DNA from: Physcomitrium patens
Lineage: Eukaryota > Streptophyta > Bryopsida > Funariales > Funariaceae
Direction of reading: 5' to 3'
Length of the DNA stretch: 64,000 nucleotides
NCBI RefSeq assembly: GCF_000002425.4
Contig: NC_037266.1
Span: forward strand, 8,411,818-8,475,817
This document shows positions 51,701-62,969 of this stretch, piece by piece (the stretch's first letter is position 1; every line of letters begins with the position of its first letter). Made by a program: the position numbers and the translations under genes. The notes under the pieces are model-generated. The model was not told where the DNA came from, ran no database searches, and saw nothing but the letters and a program-made list of their open reading frames with translations.

Positions 51701-52398
51701 ACACTTGATGAAGTAGAGGTTGCCATCTCTAAAGCCCTTTACAACACCATCTCCTTTTAATATCTTCACAAAACATCCATTCTTATCAAATTATACTTTA
51801 CAACTATGTGAAACAAGTTTACTCACTGAGAAGAGGTTCTTCTTCATCTTTGGCACATTTAAGACATCTTTCAATCTGATCCTCTTAGTTTGGCCTTTCA
51901 CAACAATTTCTACTATAATAGAGCCCGTTCCAATGGCTTGTACTAAGCCATTGTCTTCCATGAGTATATTTGTTGCTGAAATTTCTTCATAAGTGTCAAA
52001 TGAACACTTGTATGGAGTCATGTGCTTAGTGGCACCCAAATCAAAAATCCACTTGGACATGGGAGCCATGGAAGTACCTTCACTTGCCATGAATGCATAA
52101 TTATCACCTCCATATTCATCAAAAGGATTGATTGTACTTTATCTATCTCCTTTCTTAGCCTTGGAACTTATGAAGGCTCATAAACAAGGTCATGACAATA
52201 TCACTTTCTTTTAAAGGCTTGTGAATAATTGCAAGTTGATTAGCAAGGACCTTTACCTTATTGATATGAGCCATGAAGTCATCACCTTCTTCTATCTTAC
52301 AAGTAAAGAATATTTTCCATGTAAAGATGATATTCGATAAGTTCTTACTCTCATGTATGTTGTAAAGGATCTTCTATGCTTCTGCTGGTGCTTTGCAA

Positions 52399-52403
52399 GA
52401 GAT
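52399..52403 (+). repeat. Target site duplication GAGAT (left)
   Basis: Directly precedes the TG of the solo LTR. Confidence 0.85.
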
Positions 52404-52917
52404 TGTTAGAGACATAGTCCTTAGAACCTTATAGAAGCAAGTCTCTGGAACCTTCTAGAAGCTTCTTAGTTAGTGGAAGTTACTTGAGAAGCTTCCTAAT
52501 TGGTGGAAGTTGCTTGAGAAGCTTCCTAATTAGTGGAAGTTGCTTGAGAAGCTTCCTAGTTGGTGGAAGTTGCTTGAGAAGCTTCTTAGTTGGTGGAAGT
52601 TGCTTGAGAAAGCTTCCTAGTTGGTGGAAGTCGCTTGAGAAGCTTCCTAGTTGGTGGAAGTTACTTAAGAAGCTTCCTAATTGGTGGAAGTCGCTTGAGA
52701 AGCTTCCTAATTGGTAGAAGTTGCTTGAGAAGCTTCCTAAATAGGAATATATATTGGAATCGAGGTTGAAGAGTTCTTTAGTCTCGACAACACATCTTTT
52801 GGAGCTCTAGTTCACCTCTCTCGTGTTGTTCTTATATTCATCTGATTAATCTAATTCTTGCCAGTTCTTCTTGAACTTCTTGTTAAATCTCGAGCCTATA
52901 TTTTTGTGTCCGTGACA
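52404..52917 (+). mobile_element. Solo LTR, 514 bp, nested in copia gag
   Basis: Begins TGTTAGAGAC and ends GTCCGTGACA. It is flanked by the direct repeat GAGAT at 52399-52403 and 52918-52922. The last ten bases differ at one position from the end of the chromovirus LTR (GTCCTTGACA), so a related gypsy family in plus orientation is likely. An AT-rich TATA-like run lies at 52747-52755, after a 30-bp tandem array. There is no internal region: either LTR-LTR recombination removed it, or this is a small non-autonomous element. Confidence 0.85.
52460..52745 (+). repeat. About 9.5 copies of a 30-bp tandem repeat in the solo LTR
   Basis: Each unit begins GAAGCTTC, continues CTAGTTGGTGGAAGT or a close variant, and ends TTGCTTGA. 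One unit has an extra base. The array sits just upstream of the TATA-like run, in the position of U3 enhancers. GAAGCTTC is itself a palindrome. Confidence 0.92.
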
Positions 52918-52922
52918 GAGAT
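52918..52922 (+). repeat. Target site duplication GAGAT (right)
   Basis: Directly follows the CA of the solo LTR. Removing the insert plus one copy of the duplication rejoins the copia gag frame (HIIS to LTIS). Confidence 0.85.
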
Positions 52923-53168
52923 GATATGAGAAAAGTTGGCTTCATCTAAATTAGTGGCAATCATATCAAAAGCCTTCTTTTTACGTCTTATGAAGTCCTT
53001 CCTCTCCTTAGCATCATCATACATACTTGGAGGCTCTTCACTTTCATCTACAATATTCTTAAGGTCCAAAGATGCCAACAAAAGTTCTATTTTTACCTTC
53101 CAATGGTAGAAATTGTCACCTTTAAACTTCTCAATCACTCTCAAACCTTCACCCTCACTAGAAGCCAT
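52923..53168 (-). pseudogene. gag: Copia gag, N-terminal part, cut by a solo LTR
   Basis: Starts at ATG 53168. The frame runs through HWKVKIELLLASLDLK and ATNLDEANFSHIIS, the typical copia gag helices, and is interrupted by the insertion at 52404-52917. It continues on the other side of the insertion (LTISCKAPAEA near 52398) with further stops. Confidence 0.8.
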
Positions 53169-53662
53169 GTCTAAGAATAGGTCTATTAAAAAATATCAAA
53201 AAAAAGAGTCTCTATGTGCTTGAAATCATCAAAAAAAAATTACACTAGTAAAATCTCAAAATGCCCTCTTATGAACAAATGAATGTTTTTTCTTTTCAAA
53301 CACTCCCAACTCAATTTTTAAAGCTTTTAACAAGTATGTGGACTTCAATCAGCCTCACCATCAAGTTTTTTAACTCATAAAACTCACTTTTTTACTAAAA
53401 CTTCTATAATACCAAAGACATTATCAAAGTCTTTATATAACATCTTAATCACTCAATCCTAGGAATTAAGAACCTTCAAATAAATGTTTGGGATTTATAA
53501 GATCCACATCAAAATCTCCACAAGCCAAAACATAAGATTAGATCATATAAATCCTAACATCAACAAATACCATAAGATCTATTCTACACAAGAGTAACAA
53601 CCAATAATTAACTTAAATTTATTTAGAAAGTAAAATCAAGTGTTTGTGGGCCCATAATCTAT

Positions 53663-53991
53663 TGAAGAAATATAATAAATAAGATACAAGTAAGTAAAAA
53701 TCAGCAAGATTAGACACAAGAGAAGTGTGAAATGAGATACCTCTCACTTCCAACACTATTCAGTTATAAGTAGAGTTTACATCTATTGTGGTTCAACTTC
53801 ATTCTCATTCATCTTTACTTCATCCAATTGAACCTTAGATTCTACTTAACCTAGCTACCACTTCAAACCCTAGCTGCCACTACAAATCCTAGCTGCTACT
53901 TTGCTAACTTTTCTATTATCTTTTGTTGCCTTTAACCATTAATAAATTATATTAGATAATATCTTTTATTTATCTAACATTTACTTTATCA
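53663..53991 (-). repeat. 5' LTR of the copia element
   Basis: High-coordinate LTR of a minus-strand element, 329 bp. It shares long blocks with 48430-48775, such as 'gagatacctctcact', 'agtttacatc' and 'gatattatcttttatttatctaa'. Confidence 0.85.
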
Positions 53992-53999
53992 AAAAATAT

Positions 54000-54730
54000 C
54001 CAAAGACATTGTTAAATTCCAGTTCAACAATTTGTTGCTAAGCCAAGGATAACAAGTAAGGCTACAAGTTATAGGTGCATAAAATCAATGATTTAACGCT
54101 ACTCCTCACTAAAGATTGAAAGCAAAAGTGATGTATCTCAACAATTATGATATGCGTAGAAACATCGGAAGCCAGGCAATGCAATATGTAAGTCCTTCAA
54201 AATTTAATACATATCCTAATGTGTATCTTAATGAAACAATTATTGTAAATCATACAACAAATCAAAATTCCATAACCTCTAGCAGTGTCAAGCGACCTAT
54301 TGGTGAATCTTTCTCTTCTGACGTAAAGCTCCCATAGAGAAATTTTCCTCTATCCTTGAACATTGTGCAGTGCAACAAGCTACGACTGCCACTTCCAAAT
54401 CTTTAGACCATTGACAAATCCTAAATAATAAAGAGACATTCAATCTCTTCTAAATTCAAAGGCTCATTGTGAGTCCCATTGGACTCTAAATAACTCGACT
54501 TAAGCCTCTAGAAGACCGTTCCTTGGAATATGCATGTAGTCCATGAGAACTTATAGATGGATTTATAAGACGATGGACATAGTCAACCTCTCATCCTTCT
54601 ATCCTCTGCTGCACCTATTTCCAATGCCATCCTTCAAATCCCACCATGCTTCATTGTCGTGTATCTTTGAAATTATGTTTGGGAATATTGGAGAACTTTG
54701 AGAAACGTCTGATAACATGTTTGCTAAGTT
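54000..54730. other. Moderate-GC stretch, unassigned
   Basis: The first part (about 54000-54065) repeats DNA found at 48185-48250 on the other side of the copia element. A plus-strand frame of 73 codons at 54116-54337 (MKAKVMYLNNYDMRRN...) has no recognisable family. No exon chain could be made. Confidence 0.4.
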
Positions 54731-55079
54731 AATTTTGTCTTAACTCACATTGTTGGCTTTGAGCAATAATTATAGAATTATAAAACTTTAAATCACAGAT
54801 TTGATAATATTTATCAAATAACCTGAATACTATTCACTTTTACTAACCAAAAACCATTCTCCAGAATGAATTTTAAATTCTTATTAATTTTTTGAAAAAA
54901 AAAAAAAAAAAAAAACAAAATGTATATGTTTATAATTTGATTTTTTATTTTTTTATTTTGATATAGATGTATGATTTCTAAATACAATGAATAAGAATAT
55001 ATATATATATATATATATACACATGTTATTTTTACTATTATTATAATTTTTTGCATAATTTTTTTTCTTGACATTTAAT

Positions 55080-55100
55080 GTATAATATATATATATAGAG

Positions 55101-55140
<40 letters not shown>

Positions 55141-56040
55141 GTATATATAGAAAGATATATATATATATGTATATATAGAAAGATATATATATATGTATAT
55201 ATAGAAAGATATATGTATATATAGAAAGATATATGTATATATAGAAAGATATATGTATATATAGAAAGATATATATATAAGTCACCTGCAGCATCAGCTG
55301 CCTGCCGTCTTCCTGGTTTTTGCAANNNNNNNNNNNNNNNNNNNNNNNNNNNNNNNNNNNNNNNNNNNNNNNNNNNNNNNNNNNNNNNNNNNNNNNNNNN
55401 NNNNNNNNNNNNNNNNNNNNNNNNNGATATATATATATATATAGAGAGATATATATATATATATAGAGAGATATATATATATATATAGAGAGATATATAT
55501 ATATATATATAGAAAGATATATATATATATATAGAGAGATATATATATATATATAGAAAGATATATATATATATATATATAGAAAGATATATATATATAT
55601 ATAGAAAGATATATATATATATATAGAAAGATATATATATATATAGAAAGATATATATATATATATAGAAAGATATATATATATATATAGAAAGATATAT
55701 ATATATATATAGAAAGATATATATATATATATATAGAAAGATATATATATATATATATAGAAAGATATATATATATATATAGAAAGATATATATATATAT
55801 ATAGAAAGATATATATATATATATATAGAAAGATATATATATATATATATATAGAAAGATATATATATATATATATAGAAAGATATATATATATATATAT
55901 AGAAAGATATATATATATAGAAAGATTTATATATATATAGAAAGATTTATATATATAGAAAGATATATATATATATAGAAAGATATATATATATATAGAA
56001 AGATATATATATATATAGAAAGATATATATATATATATAT
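55080..56040. repeat. Long (AT)n array with AGAAAG/AGAGAG spacers
   Basis: TA runs of about 8-20 nt alternate with 'agaaagat' or 'agagagat', giving a higher-order unit of about 18-28 bp repeated dozens of times on both sides of the assembly gap. Open frames read from it are low-complexity Ile/Tyr strings and not genes. Confidence 0.95.
55326..55425. other. Assembly gap of 100 N
   Basis: Exactly 100 unknown bases, the usual placeholder for a gap of unknown size, inside the AT microsatellite. Confidence 0.98.
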
Positions 56041-56474
56041 ATGGTTTAAATTTGATACAAATAAAAAATATATAATTTTTATTGTAATAATCTTTTGTGT
56101 TCTATCTTAAATATCAAATCTATAAAACTAATACTAAACCATCTATCCTAAATATTTGTAAAATCAATACTTTATCTCTTTATATCTATTTTAATAACAT
56201 ACTTTTAATCTATAATTTTAATGTAGAACTTATTAATCTTAAAACTTAAATGACCACTACCTTAACAAATACATTTTACAAATTTAGACACGTAATTTAA
56301 AATATTTTTTAACAACCTACAAATATATTCATAAATATTTACATTAAAAATGTAACATTATGAAATGAAGTTCTTTAAATGCATCCTTATTCTTTTGATT
56401 GAATAAAAAAATCAACTAAAACTTTTAAAAAATCTAACAAAATTGTATCTTTTATATATTGAAGAAATAGAAGT

Positions 56475-56760
56475 TAGAAGCCACAACACTTAGCATCAGC
56501 ATGGTTGCACTTGAGAGAAGTGTCAAATAAGATGGCTCTTACTTCCAACCCTCTTTACTTGTAGTTGGATCCTTCATCTGTAATCATATTTATGCTTCTT
56601 TGCTACATTCAACTAAATCCTAAATTCCTCTTAACCTAGCTGCCACCTAAAATCCTAGCCGCTATCATAATAACTTGTTTTAATCCTTTGTTATCTTTTG
56701 ACTATTAGCAACTTATTATGATTTAATTCTATGTAGTGGCAACTGTACAAGATCTTGCTG
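56475..56760 (-). mobile_element. Copia LTR remnant (same family as 48430-53991)
   Basis: 'atattgaagaaatag' near 56456 begins the match to the copia LTR. It continues through 'gagagaagtgtcaaataagatgg' near 56513, 'ctcttaacctagctgccacct' near 56630 and 'attagcaactta' near 56704. No internal region accompanies it, so it is a solo or truncated LTR. Confidence 0.7.
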
Positions 56761-56769
56761 ATCTTCAAT

Positions 56770-59700
56770 ATTATATACATTAACCAACTATATCAAAAAG
56801 TTCTTATTGCAAATTTTAATTTAGTTCCATAAAAAAGAATTTCATAAATTTGTTTAAATTTTTTATTAATATCAATTAAATCTGAATTCCTATTAACTCC
56901 ATTATTTTGAAATTTTAATTTAAAAATAACATGTACTACATCTATTTATTTAGATAGTTTTATCTATACTTAATAGATCTAGTAGTATTAATCACAATAA
57001 CTTATTATCACACTTTTGTAATTTTCAACTTTTCATAAGAAAATTTTCTTGTTTAATTAATATTAAAAATATTAATTTCTATATTAATTTAAAATTCTTT
57101 CTATACTTATACATATATTCATTCTTCCACATTATTCAACCATCAAGCAAAAATACATTCTTTTATCGAAAAATATAAATATTTATAGAAAAAATTATTG
57201 CATCCATATCCAAATAGGTATTCCAAATCCATTAATGTATAACTTACAAAAAATTCTTCATCCTATGTTTACATATATTTTTAACAAAGTAATAAGGTCC
57301 CTCACTTAATCACAAAAATAATAAAATATATTAGTTACTTAATATTTTATTAATATACAAAAGTATAGATCTTATTAAATATATTCTAAAAAATCATATT
57401 CTTATATATAAAAGTATGTAAGATTAAAATAATAAATATCTTAAGTCTTATAAATAAATAAATAAATATTATAATAAAAAAATTCTATTTAATAAAATAG
57501 CTTAGTTATACTAGATTCTTATCCAACATCTACTTGAAACTAAGTCAATTTTCTTTTAATACAACATCCATTGAATTTACAATCAATATATTAGTCTATT
57601 CACTTTGTCACTTCTAGTATCAAACAAAATTGCAAAATAGAATATTTAAAAATAATAGCCATTTAGTTCTACAAAAACTAATCTCATAAACTTGCAATCA
57701 TGTTGCAATCTATTCAATCCACTACACACTTAGCACACTACTTTCTAGTCTAATTGGACTCATAGAATTATCTCTTTTTTTTTCTTTTTTTCTTTTAGGG
57801 GGGAGGAGAGGGGGAGAAGCATGCAAGTTACAACAATCTTTATTGACTACTCTTACAATGCCTTTATATGCATCAACAACAACAATGTGTAAAATCCAAA
57901 GTAGCAATTGCCTCACAATTTAACAAACCATCTAATTTTGAAACTCAAGCCAAGGCATAAATGATTACTGATAAATGCATGCAAATCAAGCTATTATTTA
58001 TTCAAAACTTCTACAAAATCGTATTACGTGTTGTCTTGTTTAAGAATGCACCGGGCACCTAGCAGTGGAAGGTGAGGTTGTGTTTCACAAGTATCCAAGA
58101 AATCCTAATAAATTTCATGTATATGAGAAGAATATAATCTGAATTTCAATCCAAAAGTGCTAGAAAAAAACTCTTCTTAGTAGTCTTAATCATACATAAA
58201 TCTCAATTACCTTGTTACTTTCATATTTAAGCAATTTAGATTTTTCTTATAAGCCCCTATTCTAATCAGTGAGTTTTAACAAGCTGTAACATCTAATTTG
58301 ACCCTCCACTTGATGCAAAATTTTGCATGCAATTGTCAATGTAAGTCTTCTATATGCTCAAGAATTTTCAGTCCAATCCAACTTACACATTGTGAGGAAA
58401 CCTCCAAAAATTGCATTGATGTCATTCGGCCACCAACTTAAAAAGTGAAGCAAAAATCCCAGCAGTAATTTCTCTCTTTTCAACTGTTAACTTTGACTCA
58501 AAATTAGTGTGCAGCTTGATCTTTAGGTCCTTCAACACCATGCCATATTTCAGCTTGATCACGACAACATTTCAACAATTAATAGGTAAGCCAAGCAACT
58601 ATGATTGTGGTAAAGTGATGCTATATTTTTTTAGATTTGATCATGCTTAGAATAAAAATAAGACTAATTGGTCACCATCAACAATATAATTGAAATATTG
58701 ACAAAGACATCCACTACATTGACATGAAAACAAGTAGTTTTTATAAGTAGCCATCATTGCGCTAGAATCTTGGTGCTTGTTGTGTCTACGAAACCACCTT
58801 ATGATGTCAATTGTTATACTTCCTTTGCAGCTATAGCTATTAGAAAGTAAATACTAAAATAGAACTATACAAGAAAACAATACCTTCTCTCATTACAAAC
58901 CTATGCAAGGCCTGAGGTGACCTTCTTATTTTGATCCAAGTAGATAAGTGAGGATAGGTTTGCTTCCCCAAATAAACCATTATTTGAGAAGAAGTTTAAA
59001 CTATCATTGCATCCATCCTGGAGGTCAAAAATTCCATCACTTTCAAACTATTCTTCCAAATTTGCATCATTCAACACATATGAACATTTTGTTTATTGAT
59101 CACCTACTTAATTTTGTGTTGATTCAAAACATCCATATTTGTGCTAAAAATTTACAAAAACCAATCATATATAAACCACAAGAAGCAACATGAAAAGGAG
59201 GATTAATGTTAAGTAAAAAATTAGTGGTTAATTACTCAAAATAACTCTAATATAATCTACACTAGAATTAAGAAACATTGTAGTCTATTAAGTTTTCTAC
59301 ATAAATTAAAAGTTATTTCTTTACATTATATTCTTCTATTATTATTAGATGATATGTTGTTTAGTCTTGTATTATTTTAGGATTCTTAAAAAAGTAATAT
59401 ACATATTATATTAAATATTTATAACAACAATAAATTTTACAATCAAGTTTTCAACAACCTCTATTCTTTTAACATGTTATAGTTGTCATTAAATTAAGTA
59501 AACTATAATTGTCAAACACAAATAATATGTACTTTTGTTAATACCATAAGTTTGAGAAAATACTAATACCAGATCTATACATTATACATTCAGAATCAAA
59601 ATAATTCCTTTGAAGTAAGAAAGCTCAATATAAATTTCATCAAAAATATATTTATTATTTTTTGTCAAAATTAAGAATTTACTTTATTTCTAGCTTGTTT

Positions 59701-60600
59701 ATATTCTAAGGCGTGTTTTAGAATACAAAAGCTTCTATTGCTTTGATAAGAGTGTGATTTGGTTGAAATGAGATAGAATATATATTAGACAAAATAGGAT
59801 AATTGACTCTAGGACAAAGTTAAGGTTAAGATTGTATAAAATAAATTATAAAAATAATAAGGTAGATACTCATGAGTAAGGATTGAAATCGAATCCTAGG
59901 GTACTATAACAATTGCTTATAATAAACCATGTTTAAGTTCAAAGATTGAAAATGAGGTTAAAGAATTAGCTTTGAGAAGGTTCCGACTTTACAAAGACTT
60001 TGAAATGGACAATTAAAATCAAGATTTTTTTGGTAACAATTATATAAAGGTAGTAAAGATAGGATATTGAATTCATATTAAAATTTAAGTAAAATACAAT
60101 TATCAGCATTTTTAAAATAGTCACCATAATGCATAAAAACACACATTTACACATACACTATCAATCAATCCACATGAAATACCATATAAAACTTTTGACT
60201 ACACTTTAATTTAAATGCCATATAAAATTTAGTTACTCTTTCTTTTCCCTGTCAATATTGTTCAAGAGTTTTTAAAAGTAAGCGTCTTTTTAGGAAAATC
60301 TAGGATTCGTAATTCCAAATTAAAGTTGTTTGAATTACTCAAAAACATAAAATTATCAATCTACATGAATTTCTTGTGCACAAGTATTATGAAAATTATG
60401 GAAGAGACAATCATCAGTGGTGTTCTTAGTAAATAAGAATGTACAACCTGGAAACAATTTTGTCCTAAACAAAAAAATTACCATTTCATTGTAGTCCAAA
60501 CCTGAGTGCTAAACCATAACCCTAAACCAAATTACTAACATTGCTAGTCTACCTGGTCATTCTGCAAATCTGTGCTGCTTGAGATCTTAGCTTCGAATCG
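56770..60600. other. AT-rich intergenic DNA, unassigned
   Basis: No coding frame with support. 57800-57823 is a purine-rich tract ('aggggggaggagaggggg'), like a polypurine tract but without an LTR start after it. 57960-58950 is somewhat less AT-rich. The short open frames have no recognisable family. Confidence 0.5.
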
Positions 60601-61537
60601 ATGCAAGTGGTTACTACCTAACTAGCATCCTTAATTCACACCTTAGTTTCCGGATAAAAGTGCATCCAGCTGAGAAATTGTGCTGAAAGAAATATGGTTT
60701 TAGCCATGTTAAGATGACTGCACTTCATGTCGTGTTTCCCATGACTATGATCTTGACAGGAAATGAAACAGGTACAACTGTTATCGGCCTTCTGCATATG
60801 CCGGGCCTGACTCCAATCCCATTGTTGGAAACCCATTGTTGGAGAAGTGAGTTTATTATTTTAAGGGAAAGTTTAAGGAATAAGTTGTATTTAGATGTGT
60901 TTATTCCACCCCGTTGGACAAGGATAGATAATGGAAGGTCAGAAACCTGAAAGACGGCCACTCCAACTCGAAATGGATACGTGCACTACGGATACTAAGA
61001 CAAAACCTTGGCTTCCTGCTGACTGGAGGCAGGAATAACGATAGAAATCAAAAGAAAAATAAGTGAGAACCACGCAAATCGGTTCATGAATTCACTTCAA
61101 ATTGTACTCTATTTTGCACCAGACCTAGCAAGGGGGTCTGCTTTCACCACCACATATATGTAAGGAAGACTAGTACATCAGGCCAAGCAGGTGCTGGGAA
61201 TTCATGGATTTACACCTAAATCCCACTTCCCCTGACGAAAATATTCTATGTATTCTCCACTAGAGCATGAACTAGACAATTTGCGTTACGATCAAATTCA
61301 ATAAATGGCAGTGCTCGGATCGAGGGCATTTGCAGAAAAGAATACCGAAAGTAAATAAAAGAAACTCAAAGAAGGAGCCTAGAAGTAAATACTGAAGTAA
61401 GTTGCTGCAATTGTACCTGCTCACTGCATGGATAGCCACCATGTAGGACCTTCCCAACAATTTATGTACTAGGCAATTATACGGACAGAATGTTGTGAGT
61501 CTGACCTTCCATAGCAACATTAGGCCATGAGTGTCTA
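60600..61537 (-). other. Probable 3' UTR and downstream region of the EXO70 gene
   Basis: GC content rises from about 60500 towards the stop codon at 61538-61540, as expected for transcribed host DNA. A direct repeat 'cccattgttgga' occurs twice near 60818-60843. No poly(A) signal can be fixed with confidence. Confidence 0.4.
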
Positions 61538-62922
61538 CTAACGACCTCCCGGTCGCCCTTGTTGCGCTCTGGAGTCTTGTCTGGGCTTACCTTCGAACAA
61601 CTCGTTTAACATTCTTTCTAAGTCATCAGGACTGTACTTCAAATACTTGCTCACACTTTGCTTTCCCTCAATCAGGCCGCTGCAATACCAAAAGGGGGGG
61701 GGGAGGGGAGGGGGGGGGGGGGTAAATTAAGAATTGAATAAAAAAAACAATTAGGATGTCTTTCGTTGCTGTGATTCAGAGAAGCAAATACTTGACAAGC
61801 GAGAGAACAGCAGTAAAGGAAATAGTAGTAAGGAGTGAATTCGACAGTTTGGCAGGTCCGGTACCTGTAACGCTTCAAGAATGCGCGATAGGCAGGCAGA
61901 ATAATTTCTTGGGCTTGCAGTCGAACTGCCTCTCTGAGCTCATTGTCAGGTACTGTCCACTGAATTTGACGCATGTACAACTCTTCAAAGGTTAAACTGA
62001 AGCCCTTCAACCTGCGCAGAGGAACATAGTTGTATCACCATCCAGGCTTTTAATGTCGCAAAACTACCAAAACATAACCACTTCATTACAAGTCAAAGGA
62101 AATAACTTTAACACTGCTGCATACCTTTCTTTAAGCTGCGACTTAGAAATGCCGCTGTCGCCACTAGATCCACCACCTGACCCGGTTATGAATTGCAACA
62201 CCTGTAAAATTGTAAGAGCAAAGTTTCAAGTGCCATTCAGACATGTTGGTTGAATTCTTTGAAAATAAAAACTTTTGCGAGGATTGCCTACTCTCTTGAG
62301 GAAATAGGACTTCCATCTGTGAGGAACAGCATGACAGGAGTTGCAAACCTTATTCCAGGCAGCTCGTTGGTAAAACATATTGTGCTGCTGAACAACTCTT
62401 CGTTGTCTCTGTACCCAGTCGTCACCCAACATATCCTTCGCCTCAGATCTGCATCATCCATTGTGTTCGAATTAAGAAAAATTCAGAAAGAGAGTTAAAA
62501 AAAAATAGAACATTCAGTGTGATAATTTGAAGAAAGAGTTGGTGGCATCTACAGTAGGTACGATACCTGCGGACAGACTTCACCATGTAATGAATGTTGT
62601 TCATCAGGAACAAATGGGAAAGCGCAGTGTCTCTGTACAATTTCGCTTTTCCTTCCAGATTGGCTTGTAATACTGACATAATGCGACCTGTAGCAGCTGT
62701 CAAATGCGATACCTTGTCCACGGAGCCGTCTGAGAACAGCTCGTTCAGTGTGTTCTGATAGCTATATCACAACGTACCAAGTACAATAATCCCCACCAGT
62801 CAATAATAATATCCTACGGCATAACCATGAATCCAAGTGTGCACTCCTTCATTTGTAATTGCTTATGTGTGTCTCCTTCTATACATACATATACACATAC
62901 AAATAGAGAGGCAGAGAGGCAG

Positions 62923-62969
<47 letters not shown>

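Larger units (their letters stand above)
48430..53991 (-). mobile_element. Ty1/copia element with both LTRs, multiply broken
   Basis: LTRs lie at 53663-53991 (5') and 48430-48775 (3'). In element orientation the 5' LTR starts TGATAAAGTAAATG and both end TTCTTCA. Gag begins at 53168 (MASSEGEGLRVIEKFKGDN). Protease is near 52060, with the catalytic DSGA reading DLGA (WIFDLGATKHM). The integrase front is at 51563-51769 (LHRYLGHLNAKSMKKL) and its C-terminal part at 50770-50979 (KLDAKGTKCVFVGYCEGTKA). An acidic linker lies at 50413-50751. Reverse transcriptase spans about 50400-49560 (VILYIDDLIIL near 49770). RNase H spans about 49400-48928 (YCDADWIGD; MEAEYIVARHGAVEAIWL). The domain order protease-integrase-RT-RNase H proves copia. 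Stops and frameshifts are numerous. A solo LTR splits gag. No clean target duplication is visible. Confidence 0.92.

Noticed and set aside
52460-52745. CRISPR-like regular 30-bp repeats
   Set aside because: The units are contiguous with no unique spacers, lie inside an LTR, and the genome is a plant.
54953-55325. Minus-strand open frames rich in Ile and Tyr
   Set aside because: They are translations of the AT microsatellite and end at the assembly gap.
57800-57823. Purine-rich tract as the polypurine tract of another LTR element
   Set aside because: No TG-starting LTR follows and no element coding sequence was found next to it.
60714-60950. Small plus-strand frame and its minus-strand partner near the EXO70 3' end
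   Set aside because: Both strands are open over the same DNA, with no recognisable domain or splice context. The region fits a 3' UTR or spacer.
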